In this document: piece after piece, positions 1-7,965 of the stretch
Position numbering within the stretch: the stretch's first letter is position 1
How the letters are laid out: each line of letters starts with the position of its first letter
Source of the DNA: Mannheimia granulomatis
GTDB lineage: Bacteria > Pseudomonadota > Gammaproteobacteria > Enterobacterales > Pasteurellaceae
Length of the DNA stretch: 64,000 nucleotides
Reading direction: 5' to 3'
NCBI RefSeq assembly: GCF_013377255.1
Contig: NZ_CP016614.1
Coordinates: 494,001-558,000, forward strand
The notes under the pieces: model-generated
What the model saw: only the letters and a program-made list of their open reading frames with translations
Databases searched by the model: none
Told to the model about the DNA's origin: nothing
Program-made: the position numbers and the translations under genes

Positions 1-851
1 AGCAAATTGAAACGGTGTATATTCCGGAAGATGACCGCGCAACCCTTTGTGTTTCTTCACAAGTGGGTTGTGCTTTGGCATGTACATTCTGCTCAACGGC
101 TCAACAAGGATTTAACCGTAACTTAAGCGTGGCGGAAATTATCGGGCAGGTATGGCGTGCTTCTAAAATTATCGGAAATTTTGGTGTGACCGGCGTTCGC
201 CCAATCACCAATGTGGTAATGATGGGAATGGGAGAGCCATTGCTGAATATGAATAACGTAATTCCGGCAATGGAAATTATGTTAGATGATTTCGCCTATG
301 GTTTATCTAAACGTCGTGTAACACTTTCAACTTCGGGGGTTGTGCCGGCTCTTGATAAAATGCGTGAACAAATTGACGTGGCATTGGCAATTTCTTTACA
401 TGCACCGAATGATGAGTTACGTGATATTCTAGTGCCGATTAATAAAAAATATAACATCAAAATGTTGATGGAATCGGTCAATAAATACCTAGAGGTTTCT
501 AACGCTAACCACGGCAAAGTAACCATTGAATATGTAATGTTAGACCACGTAAATGACAGTACCGAGCATGCTCATCAGCTTGCTGAGGTGCTGAAAAACA
601 CGCCGTGCAAAATTAACCTTATTCCTTGGAACCCGTTCCCACAAGCACCTTATGGCAAGAGTTCAAACTCTCGTACAGACAGATTCCAAAAAATGTTAAT
701 GGAATATGGCTTTACGGTTACCGTACGTAAAACCCGAGGTGATGATATTGATGCTGCCTGTGGCCAGCTTGCCGGTGATGTAATCGACCGCACCAAGCGT
801 ACCCTTGAAAAACGTAAGTTTGGTCAAGGGATTGAGGTGAAAATGCATTAA
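1..851 (+). CDS. rlmN: 23S rRNA/tRNA adenine C2-methyltransferase RlmN (5' end missing)
   Basis: Radical SAM enzyme that methylates C2 of A2503 in 23S rRNA and A37 of some tRNAs. The frame is open from base 3, so the gene starts before the window; about 280 of the usual 370-390 residues are present. The radical SAM cluster motif CALACTFC (CxxxCxxC) lies near the visible N-terminus, followed by MGMGEPLLN, which fits the SAM-binding GEP region. The C-terminal DAACGQL holds the cysteine that forms the methyl-transfer intermediate. A GTG at base 15 is internal to the family and not the real start. In many gamma-proteobacteria rlmN is followed directly by pilF/pilW; here about 2.7 kb of accessory DNA separates them. 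Confidence 0.96.
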   Translation, partial: QIETVYIPEDDRATLCVSSQVGCALACTFCSTAQQGFNRNLSVAEIIGQVWRASKIIGNFGVTGVRPITNVVMMGMGEPLLNMNNVIPAMEIMLDDFAYGLSKRRVTLSTSGVVPALDKMREQIDVALAISLHAPNDELRDILVPINKKYNIKMLMESVNKYLEVSNANHGKVTIEYVMLDHVNDSTEHAHQLAEVLKNTPCKINLIPWNPFPQAPYGKSSNSRTDRFQKMLMEYGFTVTVRKTRGDDIDAACGQLAGDVIDRTKRTLEKRKFGQGIEVKMH

Positions 852-1257
852 TTTTTTTAATGTAGTCTTGAACACTTTTTAAGGCAAACAGAAAAGCTGG
901 TTATTGTATATAAGATTTTTTCATCAGTTGTAGAAGAAATGAAGATATACAATCGACCAGCTTATTGGAATAGAGCATATAAAATAAATATACTACAGCG
1001 ATCAGCCTAAAAACTGTAGATAACCATTCATAGAGGTAGTCTTTCCTCAGTATATGGCTAATTCTAATTAGCTCAATATTATTGCATCACTAAACGTGGC
1101 AAGAAAAATCGATAAAGATAAATCGTTTATTCCCTTCGTGCATTATAATAGCACCAACTATAAGAAAATTTTTCTCTTGACCTTAAATCTACTTTAACCT
1201 TTATTATGTTAACGTCTTATTCGGTTATCCATTTATTTAAGTCTATTGAGGAATACT
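852..1257. other. AT-rich intergenic region downstream of rlmN
   Basis: About 400 bases with no convincing gene. It holds the imperfect hairpin at 896-961 and a TATAAT at 1144-1149 that could be a -10 box for the following MipA-family gene, without a convincing -35. No clear terminator follows rlmN. Confidence 0.5.
896..961. repeat. Imperfect inverted repeat/hairpin
   Basis: The left arm GCTGGTTATTGTATATA (896-912) is answered by ATATACAATCGACCAGC (945-961). The arms pair over 6 bp at the tip and 9 bp inside, with a small asymmetric bulge, around a 32-nt centre. There is no T-run, so it is not an obvious terminator. It could be a short non-coding RNA, a MITE-like relic or an operator; nothing decides between these. 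Confidence 0.5.
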
Positions 1258-2007
1258 ATGAGAAAATGTGCATTATATCTAATCCCGTTATTATCTGTTT
1301 CAACTGCTTTTGCAGGAGAGGGAATATTTTCTGTCGGAGTAAGTAGTAGTATCAGTACTACTCCCTATATAGGTTACAAAAATGAACAGGATGTACTTCC
1401 GATACTCCAATATCAAAATGATCATTTTTATATTCAAGGTCTAGGAGCCGGTATTAAGTTTTGGCAATCACAAGATCAAAGCCAAGAACTTCTTTTAGGT
1501 GCATCCTATTCGCCTCATTCTTTTAAAGCAAGTAAAAGTAGCGATGAGCGTATGAAGCGCCTTGATAATCGAAAAGCAACGATAATGGCGGATGTTGTCT
1601 ATAATATTCACACGCTTTACGGTAGTCTGGAAAATGCTTTCTCTTGGGATATTTTAGGCAGAAGTAAGGGGATTTTAGCGACAACACAATATGGTATTTA
1701 TTGGGACGTTGCACCGAAGCTTACAATTAAAACAGCGGTTGGTTTAGCCTATGCTAACGCTAAATATAACCGATACTATTACGGTGTATCGGAAATAGAA
1801 AGCCAGCGAAGTGGTTTTCGAACCTATAAGCCTAAAAGTTCCATTCAGCCTTACGTCGAATTAACTGCAAATTACGATTTCACTAAAAATCTTAGTGCAT
1901 TTGCATCAATTCGCAATGATAAAATTGCCAAAACTATTCGGAATAGCCCGATTATTAATGATAAATACCAAAGCGAAGCTAGCTTAGGTCTTTTATATAG
2001 CTTTTAA
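1258..2007 (+). CDS. MipA/OmpV family outer membrane protein
   Basis: Predicted outer membrane beta-barrel of 249 residues. The ATG at 1258 was chosen because GAGG sits 7 bases upstream; an in-frame TTG at 1246 is less likely. A signal peptide of about 20 residues ends in STAFA, before GEGIFSVG. The rest alternates polar and aromatic residues in short strands, and the protein ends in YSF, the aromatic terminus expected for barrel assembly by BAM. Family members act as scaffolds for murein enzymes or as small porins; which applies here cannot be told. The gene sits with a MerR regulator in an accessory block between rlmN and pilW. Confidence 0.8.
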   Translation: MRKCALYLIPLLSVSTAFAGEGIFSVGVSSSISTTPYIGYKNEQDVLPILQYQNDHFYIQGLGAGIKFWQSQDQSQELLLGASYSPHSFKASKSSDERMKRLDNRKATIMADVVYNIHTLYGSLENAFSWDILGRSKGILATTQYGIYWDVAPKLTIKTAVGLAYANAKYNRYYYGVSEIESQRSGFRTYKPKSSIQPYVELTANYDFTKNLSAFASIRNDKIAKTIRNSPIINDKYQSEASLGLLYSF

Positions 2008-2030
2008 TTAGCTTTTAATTTCCTCCTTCC

Positions 2031-2083
2031 GCAAGCGATCAGTTTTTATTAAGTTTTTACTTTTACTGATCGCTTGCTTTTTT
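2031..2083 (+). terminator. Rho-independent terminator after the mipA-like gene
   Basis: A perfect 13-bp stem, GCAAGCGATCAGT (2031-2043) with ACTGATCGCTTGC (2065-2077), is followed by six T. The arms carry AAGCGATC, one base away from the uptake signal core AAGCGGTC, so it may have evolved from a paired uptake signal. Confidence 0.88.
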
Positions 2084-2154
2084 CTGACCTTGCGTTTTTT
2101 CCCTTAATCGATAACATACGATATTTAAGGTTAAGTTAGATTTAAAATTAAATA

Positions 2155-2931
2155 ATGAAAAGAAAAACAGAAGAAAGTCGGTGGTTAGAAGGTGGGTTAA
2201 GTTTGCAGGAGGTTTCCAAAATATTGGGAATACCGGCATCCACTCTACGCTATTGGGATAAAGAAGGCTTAGTCGCATTTGATCGCGACCAGCAAAATGC
2301 TTATCGTCAGGTATCATTATTCACTATTTTGGATTTGCTTGATGTCTTGGATTATCGTGAAATGGATGTGCCGATCTGTAAAATTAAACAGACTCCGCAA
2401 ATGACAGCAGATGAGCTATTAGCATTATTAGATGAAAACCGTATAGCGCAAAAAAACAAGATTATCAAATTACAGCAGATTTTATCTAAAATTAATCTGA
2501 AAGAACAGGCGTTACGGCGATTGCAAACATTAGAACAAAAGAAGCCTACAATAGTTTACCGACAAATGCCTGCTATTTATAAGGTAGATTTGCAGGATAT
2601 GGATGATGTTAGAAAGTATCTTATTCCAATGCAAGCAGCTGATTTATTGCATGCAGATGATGCCGGCTACTGGATGGCGGGAATGTGGTGGGAAAACGGT
2701 TGCGGTAAAATTCTACGTCCTGCTGATACACAACCAATGACTTATCTCAACGGTTTATTACGTTTTGAACGAGAAAATAGAAAGGAAAACAGCAACGAGC
2801 TATTTGATCTTGCCCGCAAGATGGGCTATCGTCCACAATATGTTATTTTCCAATTCCTGGCTGTAGCTCGCCATCCTGAATGTGGTCTGTGCGATTATCA
2901 TGAATGCTGGATAGAGCTGGTTGCGGAATAA
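2155..2931 (+). CDS. MerR family transcriptional regulator
   Basis: 258-residue DNA-binding regulator. Residues about 14-80 form the MerR winged helix-turn-helix (LSLQEVSKILGIPASTLRYW, then DKEGLV). A coiled-coil-like helix follows (about 95-125). The C-terminal half, rich in aromatic residues with a CGLCDYHECW cysteine/histidine cluster, looks like an effector-binding domain; the ligand is unknown. There is no strong ribosome binding site directly before the ATG, only AAGG about 25 bases upstream, so the start is less certain. It follows the mipA-like gene after a strong terminator and is probably transcribed separately. Confidence 0.85.
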   Translation: MKRKTEESRWLEGGLSLQEVSKILGIPASTLRYWDKEGLVAFDRDQQNAYRQVSLFTILDLLDVLDYREMDVPICKIKQTPQMTADELLALLDENRIAQKNKIIKLQQILSKINLKEQALRRLQTLEQKKPTIVYRQMPAIYKVDLQDMDDVRKYLIPMQAADLLHADDAGYWMAGMWWENGCGKILRPADTQPMTYLNGLLRFERENRKENSNELFDLARKMGYRPQYVIFQFLAVARHPECGLCDYHECWIELVAE

Positions 2932-2989
2932 TTTATTTGTTAGGACAAGTAGCCTTTATTCCTTATATATTATACGTCTTAGTTTTGCT

Positions 2990-3292
2990 CTAAAATAATA
3001 ACCCTAGCAAACTTAATCCGAAAATATCAAATGCCATATGGGCTAGAAAAAAGGGCACTAGACCCGGAATTTTATAACGGAATAGCCAGAACGATAGCCC
3101 TAATGTAGTGACGGTCAGAGTTCCTGCTAATCCCTGATAGATATCGGCAACTAACCCTGTACCAACTATCAAAAGTAAGGTAAGCGGTAGAGTATAACGA
3201 TTTACTTTGAAATTTAGTACACTGAAATCGAACTTGTGCCAACGTAGATATAGCCAAGCTATAATTAATAAAATGGTTTCAGAACTTATGTA
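2990..3292 (-). pseudogene. Remnant of a CPBP (CAAX-protease-type) intramembrane protease
   Basis: An open stretch of about 100 codons without a proper start, preceded directly by a TGA. It encodes hydrophobic segments and ends with GLVPFFLAHMAFDIFG, resembling the last His-containing motif of CPBP/Rce1-type membrane proteases. The N-terminal glutamate motif expected upstream is missing, and all frames upstream to 3536 are closed. I read it as the 3' end of a decayed gene. The rest of the 2932-3536 gap shows no gene. Confidence 0.6.
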
Positions 3293-3536
3293 TCATAAAG
3301 GCTGAAGTAGGTTTATAGTTAGCTTAAAAAGTAATCAAAGTCATATTTGGGTGGCTGCTGAAAAGTCTATATTTACGAATTGATGTATGAGGTCTGGTAA
3401 AATTAAGTTATTACTCAGTATTTTTGTGATATACATCGAAAAATCAGCATTAAAAATTTCCCTTAGCTTGCAAAAATCACTAGTCTTAGCGGATATTGAA
3501 CAGTAGAATTTAGCCTTTTGATGATAGGGGAACGCT

Positions 3537-4094
3537 ATGTTTGTAAAATTTTTTAGAAAAATGACCGCTTGTGTTGCTATTGTGTTACTAGCAGCTTGTT
3601 CTTCTAGCCAAGACTCTTCCCCAGAGCCTAAATTTAGCCGCTCGGAAGCAGTGAAAGCCCGCATTAATCTTGCTCTAGCTTATTTGGAGCAAAATGATTT
3701 CCCGAAAGCGAAGCAGAATATTGATAAAGCCCTCGCTCACGACAGCCAAGATTACCTACCTTACTCCGTGCTTGCCTACTATTACCAACAAACAGGCGAT
3801 GTAGAGAATGCGGAAAAAGCCTATCAGCAGGCCTTAAATTTAAGCGAAAATCGCCCTGATGTGCTGAATAATTACGGCACCTTTTTATGTAAGCAAGGTC
3901 AATTTCAACAGGCTTATCAACAATTTGAAAAAGCGATACAAAGCCCCAAACCTTATTACCACCAAGCAGACAGCTTAGCAAATATTATTCTGTGTGCAAA
4001 AAAAGAGCCGAATCCACAGAAAGTGGTACAAACACTTATAGAGCTTGAGAAATTAGACAAACTTCGAGCGAATTTATTGAAGGAAACGAAATGA
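3537..4094 (+). CDS. pilW: Type IV pilus biogenesis/stability lipoprotein PilW/PilF
   Basis: Outer-membrane lipoprotein of 185 residues that helps the secretin ring of the type IV pilus assemble and stay stable, relevant to DNA uptake in competent Pasteurellaceae. The signal sequence ends in a lipobox LLAAC (Cys at about residue 20). Tetratricopeptide repeats follow from about residue 45 to 150. AGGGG sits 6-7 bases before the ATG. The last codons overlap the tex start by 4 bases (ATGA), so the two are translationally coupled. A second ATG at 3561 is possible but would shorten the signal peptide. Confidence 0.9.
   Translation: MFVKFFRKMTACVAIVLLAACSSSQDSSPEPKFSRSEAVKARINLALAYLEQNDFPKAKQNIDKALAHDSQDYLPYSVLAYYYQQTGDVENAEKAYQQALNLSENRPDVLNNYGTFLCKQGQFQQAYQQFEKAIQSPKPYYHQADSLANIILCAKKEPNPQKVVQTLIELEKLDKLRANLLKETK
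3562..3572 (-). repeat. DNA uptake signal sequence inside the pilW signal peptide
   Basis: TGACCGCTTGT, the reverse complement of the uptake core ACAAGCGGTCA, lies inside the coding sequence and supplies the codons for the T-A-C part of the PilW signal peptide. Confidence 0.8.
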
Positions 4095-6415
4095 CTGACT
4101 TAAATCAACAAATCAGCCAAATTATCGCCGGCGAATTAAATGTCGGCACTCACCAAATTTTAGCAGCAATCACCTTATTAGATGAAGGTAACACTATTCC
4201 TTTTATCGCCCGCTATCGTAAAGAGGTCACAGGTGGTTTGGACGATACCCAACTTCGCCATTTTGAAACACGTTTAATCTATTTGCGTGAAATGGACGAC
4301 CGTCGCCAGACCATTCTGAAATCCATTGAGGAACAAGGTAAATTAACCGATGAGCTGAAAGCAAAAATTCTAAATTGCGAAAGCAAAACCGAGTTGGAAG
4401 ATCTCTATTTGCCTTACAAACCTAAACGCCGTACTCGCGGGCAAATTGCGATTGAGGCAGGGCTTGAGCCGTTGGCAGATAGCTTATGGAATAATCCAAA
4501 CCAAGAGCCTGAATTACTTGCTGAGCAGTTTATCAACGCCGAAAAAGGCGTTGCAGACACCAAAGCCGCTTTAGACGGGGCAAGATATATTTTAATGGAA
4601 CGTTTTAGTGAGGATGCAGAATTACTTGCAAAACTTCGCCAATATTTGACCGCTTACGCCACGCTTGAATCTAACGTTATTGAGGGCAAAGAGGAAGAAG
4701 GCGAAAAATTCCGTGATTATTTTGCTCACAGTGAGCCTTTTAAAACCGTGCCTTCTCACCGTGCTTTGGCAATGTTCCGCGGGCGGAATGAGGGCATTTT
4801 ATCCCTTTCTCTTAATGCTGATCCGGAAACGGAAGAAGGCAGTAAAATCAGTCATTGTGAGGAGATTATTCGCAGCCATTTAGGGGTGATACTCAACAAT
4901 CAACCGGCAGATAAATGGCGTGAGCAAGTGATTGCTTGGACGTGGAAAATCAAAGCAGCTCTGCATTTAGAAACCGAATTAATGGGTAGTTTACGTGAAA
5001 AGGCAGAAGAAGAGGCGATTGGTGTTTTTGCTCGTAACTTATCGGCATTGTTAATGGCTGCTCCTGCCGGTGCAAGAAACACGATGGGGTTAGACCCGGG
5101 CTTGCGTACCGGCGTAAAAGTGGCGGTGGTGGATAACACCGGAAAATTACTCGATACTGCGACCATTTATCCACATACAGGGCGAGAATCAGAGGCTCAA
5201 GTGGCGATTTTCACGCTGATTAAAAAGCATAATGTGGAGTTGATTGCGATTGGTAACGGCACCGCCTCACGTGAAACCGAGCGTTTTGCCAAAGAAGTGA
5301 TTAAAGAGATCAAAGAGAACAAACCGCAAACAGTGGTCGTGAGTGAGGCCGGCGCTTCGGTTTATTCTGCTTCTGAATTTGCGGCAAATGAGTTCCCGAA
5401 TTTAGATGTGTCACTTCGTGGTGCGGTATCCATTGCCCGCCGTTTGCAAGACCCACTGGCAGAATTAGTGAAAATTGAACCGAAAGCGATTGGCGTGGGG
5501 CAGTATCAGCACGATGTAAACCAATCTCAACTGGCTCGTAAATTAGATGCAGTAGTGGAAGATTGTGTAAATGCGGTTGGCGTAGATTTAAATACTGCCT
5601 CTGCGGCTTTACTGGCCCGTGTGGCAGGCATGACCAAAACTTTGGCACAAAATATTGTTGCTTTCCGTGATGAAAACGGGCGTTTTGATAGCCGTTCCGA
5701 TCTGAAAAAAGTCCCACGTTTAGGCCCAAAAGCTTTTGAACAATGTGCCGGCTTTATGCGAATTTTAGGCGGTAAAAATGCCTTAGATGCCTCGAGCGTT
5801 CACCCGGAAGCTTACCCAATTGTTGAAAAAATCTTGCAAGCTACGACTTCGACCTTGGCAGATTTAATGGGCAATGCCACAAAAATTCATTCACTGAATG
5901 CCAAAGATTTTGTAGACGAACAATTTGGTTTACCAACCGTAAACGATATTTTCAAGGAACTGGAAAAACCGGGACGAGACCCACGAGGCGAGTTTAAAAC
6001 GGCAGTGTTTATGGATGGTGTAGAAGAAATTACCGACTTAAAAGTGGGTATGATCTTAGAAGGAACGGTTACAAACGTTGCAAACTTTGGGGCATTTGTG
6101 GATATTGGCGTTCACCAAGACGGCTTAGTCCACATTTCAATGCTTTCTAATTCTTTTGTGGAAGATCCGCACACAGTAGTGAAAGCCGGTGATGTGGTGA
6201 AAGTCAAAGTGTTGGAAGTGGATGCGGCTCGTAAGCGTATTGCCCTAACAATGCGTTTAGATGATAAACCAGCCGATAAAAAAGAGTCAACAAGCGGTCA
6301 AAATTCGCAAGAAATTCGCAAAAATCCGCAAAAAAATGACCGCTTGCGTAACGATAACCGCAACTCATTTGGCAATAATGCCTTTGCTGATGCGTTGAAA
6401 GGGTGGAAGAAGTAA
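4091..6415 (+). CDS. tex: Tex family RNA-binding transcription accessory protein
   Basis: 774-residue cytoplasmic nucleic-acid-binding protein. In order: N-terminal helical Tex region (1-190), a central helical part, a YqgF/RNase H-like domain (about 330-460, with GLDPGLRTGVKVAVV), helix-hairpin-helix repeats (about 490-560, NTASAALLARVAGM) and an S1 RNA-binding domain (about 650-720, GTVTNVANFGAFVDIG). Length fits the family (about 770). Tex is linked to transcription fitness and virulence gene expression in several bacteria; its exact mechanism is unsettled. It overlaps pilW by 4 bases. The tail after the S1 domain is low-complexity and is largely encoded by two inverted uptake signals. Confidence 0.95.
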   Translation: MTDLNQQISQIIAGELNVGTHQILAAITLLDEGNTIPFIARYRKEVTGGLDDTQLRHFETRLIYLREMDDRRQTILKSIEEQGKLTDELKAKILNCESKTELEDLYLPYKPKRRTRGQIAIEAGLEPLADSLWNNPNQEPELLAEQFINAEKGVADTKAALDGARYILMERFSEDAELLAKLRQYLTAYATLESNVIEGKEEEGEKFRDYFAHSEPFKTVPSHRALAMFRGRNEGILSLSLNADPETEEGSKISHCEEIIRSHLGVILNNQPADKWREQVIAWTWKIKAALHLETELMGSLREKAEEEAIGVFARNLSALLMAAPAGARNTMGLDPGLRTGVKVAVVDNTGKLLDTATIYPHTGRESEAQVAIFTLIKKHNVELIAIGNGTASRETERFAKEVIKEIKENKPQTVVVSEAGASVYSASEFAANEFPNLDVSLRGAVSIARRLQDPLAELVKIEPKAIGVGQYQHDVNQSQLARKLDAVVEDCVNAVGVDLNTASAALLARVAGMTKTLAQNIVAFRDENGRFDSRSDLKKVPRLGPKAFEQCAGFMRILGGKNALDASSVHPEAYPIVEKILQATTSTLADLMGNATKIHSLNAKDFVDEQFGLPTVNDIFKELEKPGRDPRGEFKTAVFMDGVEEITDLKVGMILEGTVTNVANFGAFVDIGVHQDGLVHISMLSNSFVEDPHTVVKAGDVVKVKVLEVDAARKRIALTMRLDDKPADKKESTSGQNSQEIRKNPQKNDRLRNDNRNSFGNNAFADALKGWKK
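6290..6347. repeat. Inverted pair of uptake signals inside the tex coding sequence
   Basis: ACAAGCGGTCA at 6290-6300 and TGACCGCTTGC at 6337-6347 face each other about 36 bases apart, inside the reading frame of the Tex tail. Similar pairs elsewhere in the window lie between genes and act as terminator stems. Confidence 0.8.
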
Positions 6416-6417
6416 TC

Positions 6418-6454
6418 AAAAAATAAGGATGTGCTATGTGCATCCTTATTTTTT
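6418..6454. terminator. Bidirectional terminator between tex and the SDR gene
   Basis: AATAAGGATG and CATCCTTATT form a stem around a 9-base loop, with an A-run on the left and a T-run on the right. This suits the two convergent genes. Confidence 0.9.
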
Positions 6455-6459
6455 ATTAA

Positions 6460-7281
6460 TTATCCACCAAATTTCCGATTCATATAATCAAAAGCTACTG
6501 TTGGCAGAATTCGTCTTAACCACCAAAACAGTTTAGTCGGAAAGGTTACTTGATAGCGTGCTTTGGGCTTTTTATCATTCAACGCTTTTAAACAAGCTTT
6601 GGCACAAGCTGAGGCTGGTAAGGTAAACAGGTTAGCATTGCCTTTTGTGGTTAAGCGTTGGTATTGTGTTTGGTTCAGCTCTTTATGATAGGAATTTTCC
6701 AAATCAATATATTGTTCTAATTTTGCCACCGAGTTTGGGCGGAAGTTACTTTGAATCGGGCCGGGTTGAATCAGCGAAACATAAATATTTGAGCCGTGTA
6801 GTTCGCAGCGAAGTGTGTCTGCTAAGCCTTCCAACGCGAATTTGGTGGCGTTATAAGCTCCACGATAATGCATCGCTGCAAAGCCTAAAATACTGCTATT
6901 GATTAAAATTCTGCCGTGGTTCTGGGCACGGAAAATTTTCATCGCTTCATTAATCACTTCCCAAGTGCCAAATACATTGGTTTCAAAAATTTCACGCAAC
7001 GCTGCACGTGGCACGTCTTCCACACAGCCGGGTTGGCCGTAACCGGCATTGCAAAAAATCGCATCTAATTGACCGCTTGCACGAATGTAATCAAAGGCTT
7101 GTTGGATTTGAGCGGAGTTGGTTACATCCAGTTCAATACATTCCAAGCCTTCTGCTTGCAAATGAGCCACATCTTCAGGTTTACGGCAACTGGCAATCAC
7201 TCGCCAGCCGGCTTGTTTTAAATGTACTGCGGTTGCATAACCGATACCCGATGAGCAGCCTGTGATTAAAATCGTCTTCAT
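6460..7281 (-). CDS. SDR family NAD(P)-dependent oxidoreductase
   Basis: Classical short-chain dehydrogenase/reductase of 273 residues. Visible landmarks are the Rossmann glycine motif TGCSSGIG, CNAGYG (variant of NNAG), the catalytic serine in INSSILG and the catalytic YNATK (YxxxK). The substrate cannot be named. I start it at the ATG at 7281, one base after the stop of the nitroreductase gene; a further in-frame ATG at 7302 would overlap that gene. The tight spacing indicates a two-gene operon of redox enzymes. Confidence 0.88.
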   Translation of the reverse strand: MKTILITGCSSGIGYATAVHLKQAGWRVIASCRKPEDVAHLQAEGLECIELDVTNSAQIQQAFDYIRASGQLDAIFCNAGYGQPGCVEDVPRAALREIFETNVFGTWEVINEAMKIFRAQNHGRILINSSILGFAAMHYRGAYNATKFALEGLADTLRCELHGSNIYVSLIQPGPIQSNFRPNSVAKLEQYIDLENSYHKELNQTQYQRLTTKGNANLFTLPASACAKACLKALNDKKPKARYQVTFPTKLFWWLRRILPTVAFDYMNRKFGG

Positions 7282-7282
7282 A

Positions 7283-7846
7283 TTATTTAATGTAGCTGAC
7301 AAAACCGTCTAAGTTTTCGCTTTCTGCGGCTAAGTTGATGTTTTCGCCCTCAATCGGTGAGCCAATCATCAGTAGTGCAATGATTTTATCGCCCTCTTGG
7401 CAGTCAAAAGCGGTACGAAGCGAAGAGCCGTTTACCCATTTGTTTGTGATCCAAACTGTATCAAAACCTAACGCATTGGCGGCAAGTTGAATGGCGTAAG
7501 TCGCACAGCCGGCAGAGAGCATCTGCTCCCACGCCGGCACTTTGGCAATGTTATGGTCTAATTTTGCTACCACACCGATAATCATTGGCGCTCGGGAGGC
7601 TAATTTTTCTGCTTTTGCTAAATGCTCTTCGCTCAGATTGAATTCAGCCACAGCAGCTTTGAAATGTTCGCAAAGTTTTGGCATTCCGCTTTTTTCAATG
7701 ACCACGAAATGATAAGGCTTTAAGCGACCGTGGTCAGGCACACGCAAGCCTGCTTTTAAAATTTGTTCAAGTTGTTCTGCATTTGGGGCTTTATCACCGA
7801 ATTTTTTATTGGAACGGCGACGCTGTAATAAATCTAATGTTTGCAT
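7283..7846 (-). CDS. ydjA: YdjA-type NAD(P)H nitroreductase
   Basis: Flavin-dependent nitroreductase of 187 residues, close in length and order of motifs to E. coli YdjA (about 183). Family signs are the N-terminal LLQRRRSNKKF (RRS FMN phosphate-binding motif), the RVPDHGRLKPYHF block and the C-terminal GFDTVWITNKWVNG segment. These enzymes reduce nitroaromatics or other electrophiles with FMN; the natural substrate is unclear. It is the first gene of a pair with the downstream SDR gene. Confidence 0.85.
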   Translation of the reverse strand: MQTLDLLQRRRSNKKFGDKAPNAEQLEQILKAGLRVPDHGRLKPYHFVVIEKSGMPKLCEHFKAAVAEFNLSEEHLAKAEKLASRAPMIIGVVAKLDHNIAKVPAWEQMLSAGCATYAIQLAANALGFDTVWITNKWVNGSSLRTAFDCQEGDKIIALLMIGSPIEGENINLAAESENLDGFVSYIK

Positions 7847-7965
7847 AGAAATACCTATAGATTCAGAGTTAAGAGTAGTAAAAGCATATCATATTTTACT
7901 CATTGCGCGATTGCTTTATACTATGTCCCGAATTATTTTATATAATTTTATTAGGAGACAAGCTT

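Noticed and set aside
3341..3664. Minus-strand open frame over the pilW start
   Set aside because: It runs antisense to the clearly coding pilW and has no recognisable features.
5310..5729. Long minus-strand open frame inside tex, and similar ones inside mlaE and murA
   Set aside because: They mirror strong coding genes on the other strand and have shadow-type composition.
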